Shown here piece by piece: positions 53,775 through 61,638 of a stretch of 64,000 nt of DNA. A model generated the notes under the pieces. It was not told the DNA's origin. It did no database searches and saw only the letters and a program-made list of their open reading frames with translations. The translations under genes were made by a program, and so were the position numbers. The stretch is from Chloroflexota bacterium. Lineage in GTDB: Bacteria; Chloroflexota; Anaerolineae; Anaerolineales; Villigracilaceae. The stretch spans positions 1-64,000 of the forward strand of contig JACPVF010000012.1 of NCBI GenBank assembly GCA_016191845.1, given 5' to 3'. The stretch's first letter is position 1. Every line of letters starts with the position of its first letter.

Positions 53775-54764
53775 CTAGTAATCGAACATCACCTGGATCG
53801 TCTCGTGTGGACGTTCGTCCAGCAGGCGATAGGCTTCGGCGGCCCGCTCCAGCGCGAAGCGCTGCGTGATCCAGCGTTCGGGGTGGATGCGCGTCAGGGC
53901 CTGCCATGCGACCTCGAATCGGCGGGCCTTGTCCCAACGGGCGCTCAATTCAGGGGCAATGCTGCTGACCTGTGAGGAGATCAACTGGATGCGCGAGCGG
54001 TGGAAGGCTCCGCCCAGGTCGAGTGCGGCGCGCTTCTCGCCATACCACGAACCGATCACGATGCGGCCCGAAAAGCGTGTCAACGCGATGGCGTCGTCCA
54101 GCGCGGAGGGTGCGCCGCTGACCTCCAGGGTCAGGTCCGCGCCATCGGGCAGGCAGGTCCTGACCTGGTCGCGGAAGTCGGGCTGGCTCGAGTCGAAGGA
54201 GTGCAGGCCGAGCGCCTTGCACCGTACGTCGAAGTGGTCGGCGGTGGCGAGACTGTCGAGCGGGAATTCGGTCAGCAGGGAGGCCGTCAGCAAGCCGATC
54301 ACGCCCTGGCCGAGCACCAGCACGCGTTCCCCAAGGATGGGCGCGGCGTCCTGCACCAGGTTGACGGCCGTCTCCATGTTGGGCAGGAAGCAGGCCGCCT
54401 CGGGGGCGAGTCCCTCGGGGACGGGAAATAACGCTTCGGGGCGGGCGATGAAATGAGTCGTGTGGGGCTGGAAGGAAAACACGAAACGGCCGACCCATTC
54501 AGGGTCCACGCAGGGGCCTGTTTCGATCACACGTCCCACGCAGGCATAGCCATAAGCCAGCGGATAGTTCAATCCGCTGCTGAGGGCATCGTGCGAGTCA
54601 GCCAGTTCCCTGGGAAATTGTCCGCGATAGATGAGCAGTTCGCTGCCCGCGCTGATGGCCGAGCAGACGGTTTGCACGAGCACATCCTCCGCGCCGAGCG
54701 GGGGCAGCGGCTCCTCGCGGATTTCCACCTGGCGCGGTGCGATGAAGGTCAGGGTGCGTCTCAC
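53775..54764 (-). CDS. Medium-chain dehydrogenase/reductase, BchC-like subgroup
   Basis: 329 residues with a GTG start that overlaps the upstream stop (GTGA). The GroES-like half has CSAISAGSELLIYRGQFP, resembling the subgroup that includes bacteriochlorophyllide dehydrogenase BchC, and the cofactor half has VLVLGQGVIGLLTASLL. The usual catalytic-zinc cysteine/histidine set is not obvious. It would oxidise or reduce an alcohol or aldehyde with NAD(P). No bacteriochlorophyll gene is near, and its operon partners (pterin-like synthase, glycosyltransferase, methyltransferase) point to a different small molecule. Confidence 0.85.
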   Translation of the reverse strand: MRRTLTFIAPRQVEIREEPLPPLGAEDVLVQTVCSAISAGSELLIYRGQFPRELADSHDALSSGLNYPLAYGYACVGRVIETGPCVDPEWVGRFVFSFQPHTTHFIARPEALFPVPEGLAPEAACFLPNMETAVNLVQDAAPILGERVLVLGQGVIGLLTASLLTEFPLDSLATADHFDVRCKALGLHSFDSSQPDFRDQVRTCLPDGADLTLEVSGAPSALDDAIALTRFSGRIVIGSWYGEKRAALDLGGAFHRSRIQLISSQVSSIAPELSARWDKARRFEVAWQALTRIHPERWITQRFALERAAEAYRLLDERPHETIQVMFDY

Positions 54765-55663
54765 GCGGGTATTTTACCCTGCCCGAGCAGCGGGATTCCA
54801 TCCCCCGTAGGTGGATTCTGGATGAGGTGACGCATCTCGGTCAGGACCGCCTGGTGGATGACCGTTGTCTCAGCGGATCCCAACTCCCGTACCCGGATCG
54901 GGCGTCCGATCTGCACTTGAACGTGGACATCCCTCTGGCGAAAGGCAACGTGTGCCAATAGTTGCAGGGCGGCGGCCAGTCTCTCGCGGTCTTCGCGATC
55001 CTTTTTGAGCTTGGCCAGCCAATGCCTTGCTGTCCGCTCCCAGATGACGCCGCGCACGAGGACGGGCACCACCGCCGTCTCGGGCGCCATGCGGACGAAG
55101 ACGCCCACGCTGTCGGTCCAGTCGTTCAGCGACTCGAGCGCACCGGGGTACACGTTTGGGTCGGGCTCGATGTGGCCCGCGGGAAAGGTCAGCGCTGCGC
55201 CGCCGTTCTTGAGGTGCGCGCTCACCTGGCGGACCAGGCTCATGCGCGCGGCTGAATCGTCGCGCACGTAGAAGAGCTGTTTGCTCATCTCGGGCAGGGC
55301 GGTGAGGAAGGGACGGTCGAGGGCGATGATCTTCAGGTCGGGACGGTGCAGCGCCAGGAAGAGCGAGAGCGTGTCGGTCATGCCCGGGTGATTGGAGAGG
55401 GCTAAAAAAGCGGAATCAGGCAAAAGGTCAGCACCGTAGACGGTAACCTGGCGCGCGTACTGGCACTGCAATCCGCGTGCCGCCTCGACCAATCCCTGGC
55501 GGGCGACGGCGGCGTCGAAGTCCACCATCTGTTGGGCGAAGGTCCGCGCGGGCGAGCGGAAGAGGGTCCGCAGCAGGCGCGCCAGCATGGGACGGTCCCG
55601 CCAGCCGAAGGAACTGACCAGGTCGTCGAGGTTGATCTGGGTAAGGGTGTCGAGTGGATTCAA
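54761..55663 (-). CDS. 1-acylglycerol-3-phosphate acyltransferase-like protein
   Basis: 300 residues from a TTG at 55663 with GGAG eight bases upstream; an upstream in-frame ATG at 55756 would read through a repeat-like sequence. The acyltransferase motif I is NHPGMTDTLSLF (NHxxxxD) and motif III is FPAGHIEPD, and there is no strong membrane helix beyond a short hydrophobic patch. It may transfer an acyl chain to a lysophospholipid or another alcohol. It overlaps the start of the dehydrogenase gene by four bases and so leads the six-gene operon, which could make a lipid-linked compound. Confidence 0.8.
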   Translation of the reverse strand: MNPLDTLTQINLDDLVSSFGWRDRPMLARLLRTLFRSPARTFAQQMVDFDAAVARQGLVEAARGLQCQYARQVTVYGADLLPDSAFLALSNHPGMTDTLSLFLALHRPDLKIIALDRPFLTALPEMSKQLFYVRDDSAARMSLVRQVSAHLKNGGAALTFPAGHIEPDPNVYPGALESLNDWTDSVGVFVRMAPETAVVPVLVRGVIWERTARHWLAKLKKDREDRERLAAALQLLAHVAFRQRDVHVQVQIGRPIRVRELGSAETTVIHQAVLTEMRHLIQNPPTGDGIPLLGQGKIPA

Positions 55664-55679
55664 TGGATTATCTCCGCCC

Positions 55680-55838
55680 TGCCTGCTCAGGACAACAGGC
55701 ACACGTGAGCGCAGTCGAAGGACATATTTGGCAAGATACCCGCGCTTCGGCTTCACTCCCTGCTGGGTCTCGATACGGTCGGAAGAGCACCGACCTACTC
55801 GACCATCAGCAGGTCGCTCCGCTCAGCGCGAAATACTT
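55680..55838. repeat. Mosaic of dispersed intergenic repeats
   Basis: Contains GTGAGCGCAGTCGAAGGAC, TCTCGATACGGTCGG with ACCGACCTACTCGACCATC, and CGCTCCGCTCAGCGCG. Related fragments occur at 40868-40925 and 38152-38257. No gene is seen in this gap. Confidence 0.45.
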
Positions 55839-56663
55839 TTAGCGCGAATACAGGTTGGAAAGTTGTCCCAACTCTGACGCACTGAGTTCGAGATTCATTG
55901 CCTCCAGATTTTCCTTTTGGTGCGCGGGGTCGAACGACATGGGGATGGTGATGACGCGCGGCTGGGCGATCAGCCAGGCCAACGCCACCTGGTAGGACGT
56001 GGCCCCGTGCGCCGCCGCGATGGACTTCAACGTGGCATTGACGTTCAGGTTGCGGAACTTGACGGGTGAGTAGGCCGTGACCAGGATATCGTTCTGCTGG
56101 CAGTAGGCGATCACGCCGTTTTCGACGTAGGTCTTTTCGGGCAGGCTATAGGGAATCTGGTTTGTCAGCAGGGGCGTCTCGCTGAGCGCAACCGACTCCT
56201 TGAGCATCTTGAGCTTGAAATTGCTCACGCCGAGATGCCTGACCTTCCCCTCGCGGACGAGCCGGTTGAGGGCGCGAAAGGACTCTCCCAGTTTGATGCG
56301 TGGGTTGGGCCAGTGGATCAGATACAGGTCTACGAAATCGACGCCGAGGCGGCGCAGACTGCGGTCACATGCACGCAGTACATCGTCGGGGTGGAGGTGT
56401 TCGGGTGAGACCTTGGTGGTCAGGAACAGGTCCTCGCGACGGATACCCATCTCGCGGATTTCCTGCCCGAGCAGTTCCTCGGCGTGACCGTCCGCGTAGT
56501 ATTCGGCGGTGTCGAAGTGGGTGTAGCCCAGTTCCAGCGCGGAGCGCAGGGCCGTCCGTGAAACGGAGTCCAGCTTGGGGTCGGGAGACGATTGGCCGCC
56601 GATGGACCAGGTGCCGAATCCCACCTTGGGGATGTGCAGTCCGCGCACGGTTTCAAATTTCAT
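55839..56663 (-). CDS. Aldo/keto reductase
   Basis: 274 residues from the ATG at 56663 (GAGG just upstream), overlapping the end of the antiporter gene by eleven bases. The catalytic tetrad is visible: Asp and Tyr in FDTAEYYADG, Lys in TTKVSPEH and His in LIHWPNPR. The C-terminal NADPH-binding region is also present (TIPMSFDPAHQKENLEA). It reduces aldehydes and ketones, possibly toxic ones such as methylglyoxal. Coupling to a Kef-type antiporter gene suggests a joint response to electrophiles. Confidence 0.92.
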   Translation of the reverse strand: MKFETVRGLHIPKVGFGTWSIGGQSSPDPKLDSVSRTALRSALELGYTHFDTAEYYADGHAEELLGQEIREMGIRREDLFLTTKVSPEHLHPDDVLRACDRSLRRLGVDFVDLYLIHWPNPRIKLGESFRALNRLVREGKVRHLGVSNFKLKMLKESVALSETPLLTNQIPYSLPEKTYVENGVIAYCQQNDILVTAYSPVKFRNLNVNATLKSIAAAHGATSYQVALAWLIAQPRVITIPMSFDPAHQKENLEAMNLELSASELGQLSNLYSR

Positions 56664-58674
56664 GGGGAGCCTCTTTGGAAGCAATGGATTCATGGATGAC
56701 CTGCTCGAACGCCCGTACCTGCTCCGGGCTGCCGATGACACCCAGCCGATCCTCAGCTTCGAAGGCTGTGTGCGACTTCGGGTTGGCGGTGACCTGTCCA
56801 TCGCGCAGGACCGCCACCACCGAAGCGCCCGTCCGCGCGCGCAGGTCCGCCTCGGCCAGAGTCTGTCCCACCAGCGGACTCTCCGCTGACAGCCGCAGCC
56901 AGGTGATCTCGATGTTGCCGACGGCGCTCATCAGTTCGTCCAGGGAACGATGCTCGTCTTTGGTGTTGATCTGTATGTCATAATGGTCGCGGCGCACGGC
57001 GTCCATGTAGTGCATGATCTCCTGCACAGGGAAATTTAGCTGCAACAGCGTGTGCCGTACGATCTCCAGCCCGCCTTCGAGCTCGGGATGGATGACATTC
57101 TGTGCGCCCAGGTCCGCCAGGTGACGGATGCCTTCCTCGGTGGTGGCGCGGGCGATGATCGGCAGTTTGGGCGCGAGGTCGCGAGCGGAAGCCACCACCA
57201 GTTCGCTGGCCGATTCATCGGGGCCAGCCACCACCAGCGCGCGCGCATGTTCCAGTTCGGCGTGCGTCAGCACCTCGGAGTTGGATGCGTCTCCGTACAG
57301 GCTGGGGATGCCGCGGCGGTTGAGTTCCTCGATGCGTTCGGCGTTCGAGTCGATCACCAGATGCGGGATGGACATCCTGCCGAGCAGGTTGCTGATATGC
57401 CGTCCGACCCTGCCATAGCCGACGATGACGACGTGCGCCTCCCGTCCGCTTTCCAGCGGAACAGGCATGGGGTTGTGACGGTCGAGTAGATCCCAAAGCG
57501 ACGAACGTCCGCGCAGCCATTTTTCGAGCGGCGCAATCGAGCGAAACATGAGCGGGTTGACCGTGATCGAAAGCAGCGCTCCCGCCAGAATCAGCGAATA
57601 CTGGTCCTGGCTCAGCAGCCCCAGGTAGATGCCTGCCTGCCCGAGGATGAACGAGAACTCGCCGATCTGGCTGAGGCCCGCAGCGACGATCAACGCGGTG
57701 CGCGCCTGCCACGGGAAGACCAGCCCCAGCAGCAGTGTGACCAGGAATTTCCCGAGCACGATCAACAGGGTCAGGCTCAACACCTGCCCGATATTATTGA
57801 AAAGGTAGACGGGATTGACCAGCATGCCGATCGAGACGAAGAACAGCACGGCGAATGCCTCGCGGAAGGGGAACACGTCCGCGCCGACCTGATGGCTGAG
57901 CGGCGACTCGCTGACGACCACCCCCGCGATGAATGCGCCCAGCGCGAACGACACGCCAAATAACTCCGCTGCACCAAGCGCTGTCCCAAGCGTGATCGCC
58001 AGGATAGCCAGGATGAACAGCTCGCGCGAGCGGGTGTGAGCGATGCGCAATAGAATCCACGGGATCAGGCGTTTGCCGAGGAAGAGCAGCAATGCCACAA
58101 AAGCGCCTGCCTTGGCGAGCGTCCAGATCAGGCCCTGCCAATCGAAGGAGCCGGTTGTATTGGTCAGGATCGGCAAGAAGACCAGGATCAGGACCGTCGC
58201 CAGGTCTTCCAGCACCAGCCAGCCGACGGCGGCCTGTCCGTGCGGCGTGTTGAGCAGGCCGTTGTCGATCAGCCCGCGCAGCAGCACAACCGTACTGGCG
58301 ATGGAGACGGCCAACCCGAGCACGATCCCCGCCGAAAGCGACCAGCCCCACAGTTGACTGAGTCCGAAGGCCAGCAGGGTGGTCAGGGTCATCTGCCCGA
58401 TCGCGCCAGGGACGGCAACCGTGCGGACCTTCCACAGATCGTTGAGCGAAAAATGCAGGCCGACGCCGAACATCAGGAAGATGACGCCTAACTCGGCCAA
58501 TTGGCTGATGGTTTCGGTATCCCCCACAAACCCGGGCGTGAACGGACCAATGGCGATCCCCGCCAGCAAATACCCGACGATGGTGGGCAGTCCCAATCGG
58601 CGGGCGACCACGCCGCCGAGGAAGGCCACCACCAGGGCGACCACGATGTTGATTAACAGGGTGATCTCGTGCAT
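56653..58674 (-). CDS. Kef/CPA2-type monovalent cation:proton antiporter with RCK domains
   Basis: 673 residues. Residues about 1-390 are twelve or so membrane helices of the CPA2 family (GYLLAGIAIGP, SIASTVVLLRGL, GLSQIGEFSFILGQ). An RCK-N (TrkA-N) domain begins near 410 with the NAD-binding motif VVIVGYGRVGRHISNLL, and an RCK-C domain covers about 590-665. It should exchange potassium or sodium for protons across the inner membrane under control of bound nucleotide or another ligand, as in E. coli KefB/KefC/YbaL. It overlaps the aldo/keto reductase gene. A TAAAAT at 58718-58723 is a candidate -10. Confidence 0.93.
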   Translation of the reverse strand: MHEITLLINIVVALVVAFLGGVVARRLGLPTIVGYLLAGIAIGPFTPGFVGDTETISQLAELGVIFLMFGVGLHFSLNDLWKVRTVAVPGAIGQMTLTTLLAFGLSQLWGWSLSAGIVLGLAVSIASTVVLLRGLIDNGLLNTPHGQAAVGWLVLEDLATVLILVFLPILTNTTGSFDWQGLIWTLAKAGAFVALLLFLGKRLIPWILLRIAHTRSRELFILAILAITLGTALGAAELFGVSFALGAFIAGVVVSESPLSHQVGADVFPFREAFAVLFFVSIGMLVNPVYLFNNIGQVLSLTLLIVLGKFLVTLLLGLVFPWQARTALIVAAGLSQIGEFSFILGQAGIYLGLLSQDQYSLILAGALLSITVNPLMFRSIAPLEKWLRGRSSLWDLLDRHNPMPVPLESGREAHVVIVGYGRVGRHISNLLGRMSIPHLVIDSNAERIEELNRRGIPSLYGDASNSEVLTHAELEHARALVVAGPDESASELVVASARDLAPKLPIIARATTEEGIRHLADLGAQNVIHPELEGGLEIVRHTLLQLNFPVQEIMHYMDAVRRDHYDIQINTKDEHRSLDELMSAVGNIEITWLRLSAESPLVGQTLAEADLRARTGASVVAVLRDGQVTANPKSHTAFEAEDRLGVIGSPEQVRAFEQVIHESIASKEAPHEI

Positions 58675-58733
58675 CTAGACTCCAATCTTTACATGTATCC
58701 CTCGATTACTGGACTCTATTTTACACAAGAAAA

Positions 58734-58753
58734 ATCCCGTCGTGCGGCGGGAT
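58734..58753 (-). terminator. Rho-independent terminator, module 1 of 3
   Basis: Nine-pair stem (ATCCCGTCG / CGGCGGGAT, one wobble), two-base loop, followed on the minus strand by a T run and then TGTAAAAT. It ends the clpS transcript; two similar modules follow upstream. Confidence 0.8.
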
Positions 58754-58781
58754 GGATAATAGTTTGATTAGGATTTTGACG

Positions 58782-59087
58782 TTATTCGGGCTCCGTCGAA
58801 AAGGTCAGCGGGAAACCCAGCATGGCCGCCGCCAAATGCGCCTGCTGGATGCGCTTCTCCGCCTCGCTGCGCGGCAGGGTCTGGACGTAGGCCGAGCCCT
58901 TGAAATGTGCCGTGTACATGATATCCATCGCGCGGTCCACGCCCAGCATGAAGATTTGCTCCAGCACGTTGACGACGACGTTCATCGGCGTGACATCGTC
59001 ATTGTGGATGATGACGCGGTAGAGCGACTCGAGCTCACTCTCTTGCTCGGTGATGATCTGGATCTCGGGAAGGGCGGCGGTCTGCAT
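58782..59087 (-). CDS. clpS: ClpS adaptor protein
   Basis: 101 residues from the ATG at 59087; longer in-frame starts lie in the preceding terminator. The ClpS core is YRVIIHNDDVTPMNVVVNVL, with the N-end-rule binding residues in NDD and VVVNVLEQI and the helix DIMYTAHFKGSAYVQTLP. It delivers proteins with destabilising N-terminal residues to the ClpAP or ClpCP protease. TACAAT ends six bases before the ATG and no ribosome binding site is present, so the mRNA should be leaderless. No clpA is adjacent. Confidence 0.95.
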   Translation of the reverse strand: MQTAALPEIQIITEQESELESLYRVIIHNDDVTPMNVVVNVLEQIFMLGVDRAMDIMYTAHFKGSAYVQTLPRSEAEKRIQQAHLAAAMLGFPLTFSTEPE

Positions 59088-59093
59088 ACAGCT

Positions 59094-59099
59094 ATTGTA
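59094..59099 (-). promoter_or_regulatory. -10 box giving a leaderless clpS mRNA
   Basis: TACAAT on the minus strand, six bases before the ATG, starting about ten bases after the previous terminator's stem. No -35 was recognised. Confidence 0.5.
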
Positions 59100-59109
59100 C
59101 ACAAGAAAA

Positions 59110-59132
59110 ATCCTGCCTGCGAGAGGCGGGAT
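59110..59132 (-). terminator. Rho-independent terminator, module 2 of 3
   Basis: Nine-pair stem (ATCCTGCCT / AGGCGGGAT, one wobble), five-base loop, T run on the minus strand, then GTGTACAAT. It ends the transcript of the gene with its stop at 59144. Confidence 0.8.
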
Positions 59133-59143
59133 AGAGTTTGAAG

Positions 59144-59776
59144 TTAGATACGAGGTGAGATGATTTTCCCCGTTTCTGGATCCAAGAAGACAGACACACA
59201 AGACCTACTGAAAGCGGTTAGCTGTCCTTCCTGCCATTCAACGTTTGTGTAAACATCATCTACTCCTGGCAGATCAGCTTGCCAGATGATCGAACCGTCG
59301 AGTCTGCACCGCAGGATATTTTTAAAAGAACCTGTGTATTTAAGCATGACAATTTGCTCATCTCGTTTGGGGGCAGGAAGAACTTTTGCAATTTCGTAAC
59401 TAGGAAGTCCGTCCTCCAAATGCAAGCGCAATTTTTCGCTAAAGCTTGGTTCGCCTTTTTGCACAGGCTTCAGGAGATCCAATTCGAAGGGGTCGGCCCA
59501 GAAGATATCATCATCGGATGCGAACAAAGGAAAGCGTACCTTGCATCGAGTCGTCTTTTGGAGTCCGCTTTGCGATAAATATTTCACATTGAAAGTCAGG
59601 GTATCTCTGTCCCAATCGAATACCTGATGGATTTCAATTTCAGTGGACCCAGCAGCGAGGAGAAATTCTCGAACCTTCTTTGTCGCCTTTTCCATAAAAT
59701 AGTGATAGAAAGCCTTAATGACGTGTACGCCAGTCGCGAGAAGTGCTATCAAAATAATAGGATCGTAATTGTTCAT
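59144..59776 (-). CDS. Membrane-anchored protein of unknown function
   Basis: 210 residues from the ATG at 59776 (AGGG just upstream); the longer frame belongs to the opposite-frame shadow of the MoaD-like gene. One N-terminal membrane helix (IILIALLATGVHVIKAF) is followed by a soluble part: a short charged helix (EKATKKVREFLLAAGSTE), beta-strands (DTLTFNVKYLSQSG) and a C-terminal stretch NILRCRLDGSIIWQADLPG ... FLDPETGKIIS that looks like one or two propeller-type strands. I do not recognise the family. It sits between two copies of a terminator module and is less GC-rich than its neighbours. Confidence 0.68.
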   Translation of the reverse strand: MNNYDPIILIALLATGVHVIKAFYHYFMEKATKKVREFLLAAGSTEIEIHQVFDWDRDTLTFNVKYLSQSGLQKTTRCKVRFPLFASDDDIFWADPFELDLLKPVQKGEPSFSEKLRLHLEDGLPSYEIAKVLPAPKRDEQIVMLKYTGSFKNILRCRLDGSIIWQADLPGVDDVYTNVEWQEGQLTAFSRSCVSVFLDPETGKIISPRI

Positions 59777-59821
59777 TTTCCCTGTCCGTAAAACGTTTAT
59801 TCCAATAATTGTACACAAATA

Positions 59822-59844
59822 ATCCCGCCTGTGAGAGGCGGGAT
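59822..59844 (-). terminator. Rho-independent terminator, module 3 of 3
   Basis: Nine-pair perfect stem (ATCCCGCCT / AGGCGGGAT), five-base loop, T-rich tail, then GTGTACAAT (59808-59813), the likely -10 of the next gene. It ends the MoaD-like transcript. Confidence 0.8.
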
Positions 59845-59894
59845 CATATTGTTTCATTCCCAGAAATGAACGGCGGTGAACAGGGATTTTATCT

Positions 59895-60191
59895 CTATCC
59901 CCCTGCCATTGCGCCGACGATGCGGAACGGCTCCCTGCCCGCGACGACCGCCTCGGGCAGGGGAGTCTCGTACGCTTCGAGGGACCAGTCCTGGCCGCAG
60001 GCGAAGAAGCGGATAAAGTCACGCCGCCGCCCGCTGACCTGGTCACGGACGGTGCCGCGCAGCATGGGGTAGGCCGTCTCCAATGCCTCCAGCACGGACC
60101 CGATGGTGGGCTCCGCTTCGACGGACAGTTCCACCTCCCGTCCCACCCGTGCCAGCGTCTGCAGGTGATACGGCAACTGCACGCGGATCAT
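59895..60191 (-). CDS. MoaD/ThiS-like beta-grasp protein
   Basis: 98 residues. It has the beta-grasp pattern of sulfur-carrier proteins ([34 protein letters not shown]) and ends in GG (AMAGG), the terminus that is adenylated and thiocarboxylated in MoaD, ThiS and related carriers. A longer loop than usual ([18 protein letters not shown]) lies in the middle. It overlaps the upstream BNR-propeller gene by four bases (ATGA), so the two are coupled; no molybdopterin or thiamine gene is near. Its role as a sulfur carrier or protein tag is unproven. Confidence 0.85.
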   Translation of the reverse strand: MIRVQLPYHLQTLARVGREVELSVEAEPTIGSVLEALETAYPMLRGTVRDQVSGRRRDFIRFFACGQDWSLEAYETPLPEAVVAGREPFRIVGAMAGG

Positions 60192-61303
60192 GGCAGGGTC
60201 TGGACCTCGACCGAGAGCACGGCGGGCAGGTTGCTGGCGATGGCCGACCAGTTGTCGCCCGAATCAGCCGAGGCATAGACTTGTCCGCCCGTGGTGCCGA
60301 AATAGATTCCACACTTATCGAGCGTGTCCACCGCCATTGCACTGCGCAGGATGTTGACGTAACAATCGCTTTGCGGCAGCCCCTTCGTCAGCGGTTCCCA
60401 ATCGTTACCGCCTGTGCGACTGCGATAGACGCGCAGCTTGCCCTCGGGCGGATAGTGTTCCGAGTCGCTTTTGATCGGGACGACGTAGATGGTCTCGGGC
60501 TCGTGGGCGTGGACGGCGATGGGGAAGCCAAAGTCGCTCGGCAGGTTGCCGCTCACTTCTCGCCACGAGGAGCCCGAGTCATCGCTGCGCATCACATCCC
60601 AATGTTTCTGCATGAACAACACATTCGGGTTTGAAGGGTGCATGGCGATGTTATGCACACAGTGGCCGACTTCCGCGCCTGGGTCGGGCAATTCGCCGCC
60701 CGAGTGGAGTCCCTGGTTAATGGGCTGCCAGCTTTGGCCGCCATCCTCGCTGCGGAAGGCGCCTGCCGCCGAGATGGCCACAAAGATGCGGTTGGAATCT
60801 GCGGGGTCGAGCAGGATGGTATGCAGGCACATCCCGCCCGCGCCCGGCTGCCAGAGGTGACCCTTCACCTCGCGCAAGCCAGGCAGCTCGGTCCAGGTCT
60901 GGCCGCCGTCGGTGGAGCGAAACAGGGCGGCGTCTTCCGCGCCCGCGTAGACGGTATCAGGCTCGGTCGGCGAAGGTTCCAGCCGCCAGATGCGCTTGAA
61001 CTCCCAGGGACGCTGGCTGCCGTCGTAGAACAGGTGCATGCCAGGGTCGCCCTCATATCCGAACTGATTGCCCACGGGTTGCCAGGTCTGCCCGCCGTCG
61101 TCCGAGCGCTGGATGATCTGCCCGAACCAGCCCGAGGTCTGCGAGGCGTACAGACGGTCGGGGTTCACAGGCGAGCCGTGCATATGATAAACGTCCCAGC
61201 CCGCGAAGTGCGGACCGCTGATGTCCCACTTCTGGCGCTTGCCGTCCGAGGTGAGGATGAATGCGCCCTTGTGGGTGCCGACCAAAACGCGAACTTTGCT
61301 CAT
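60188..61303 (-). CDS. BNR/sialidase-like beta-propeller protein
   Basis: 371 residues from the ATG at 61303 (AAGGA about eight bases upstream). It carries at least five Asp-box repeats: [40 protein letters not shown], typical of BNR propellers such as sialidases and photosystem II assembly factor Ycf48. The start [18 protein letters not shown] has no signal peptide, so it is probably cytoplasmic. The catalytic arginine triad of true sialidases was not recognised. It is coupled to the MoaD-like gene, a pairing that suggests a common process of unknown nature. Confidence 0.87.
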   Translation of the reverse strand: MSKVRVLVGTHKGAFILTSDGKRQKWDISGPHFAGWDVYHMHGSPVNPDRLYASQTSGWFGQIIQRSDDGGQTWQPVGNQFGYEGDPGMHLFYDGSQRPWEFKRIWRLEPSPTEPDTVYAGAEDAALFRSTDGGQTWTELPGLREVKGHLWQPGAGGMCLHTILLDPADSNRIFVAISAAGAFRSEDGGQSWQPINQGLHSGGELPDPGAEVGHCVHNIAMHPSNPNVLFMQKHWDVMRSDDSGSSWREVSGNLPSDFGFPIAVHAHEPETIYVVPIKSDSEHYPPEGKLRVYRSRTGGNDWEPLTKGLPQSDCYVNILRSAMAVDTLDKCGIYFGTTGGQVYASADSGDNWSAIASNLPAVLSVEVQTLP

Positions 61304-61316
61304 GTCTCGATCCTTT

Positions 61317-61544
61317 CTAAAGTTGGTTGGGATTCGCGAACGACAGGCCATTTTCAGTAAGCGCGCGGCGCAAGGCCTCCAGCGCGTTGGGGCCGATGCC
61401 GTGCAGTTTCTTCACGTCCGCTTCGCTACACTTGGTCAGTTGTGCAAGGCTGTGGATGCCCGCATTGGATAATGCGCGTTGAGCGGGTGCTGCTAATTTT
61501 GGAAGATCGTTTGTGGAGGAGGGGGACATTGGCTCGCTTTCCAT
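61317..61544 (-). CDS. Small helix-hairpin-helix protein
   Basis: 75 residues from the ATG at 61544, or 70 from a second ATG at 61529 that has GGAAAG upstream. The C-terminal two-thirds ([42 protein letters not shown]) form a helix-hairpin-helix unit like the C-terminal domain of the RNA polymerase alpha subunit. It may bind DNA or another protein; function unknown. It ends 13 bases before the BNR-propeller gene and could belong to the same transcript. Confidence 0.75.
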   Translation of the reverse strand: MESEPMSPSSTNDLPKLAAPAQRALSNAGIHSLAQLTKCSEADVKKLHGIGPNALEALRRALTENGLSFANPNQL

Positions 61545-61557
61545 TACAAATAAAAAA

Positions 61558-61585
61558 GGTGGGCAAAACGAGCGTTCTGCCCACC
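61558..61585 (-). terminator. Rho-independent terminator
   Basis: Thirteen-base stem with one mismatch (GGTGGGCAAAACG against CGTTCTGCCCACC), two-base loop, T run on the minus strand; ends the ABC permease transcript (stop at 61639). Confidence 0.8.
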
Positions 61586-61638
61586 CACCCGATAAAAAAG
61601 ATTTTAGAACAAATATTCTGATACGTCAAGTCCGAATT

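Noticed and set aside
53775-54764. Bacteriochlorophyll synthesis gene bchC.
   Set aside because: The resemblance is to the subgroup only; no other bch gene is present and the operon partners are unrelated to chlorophyll.
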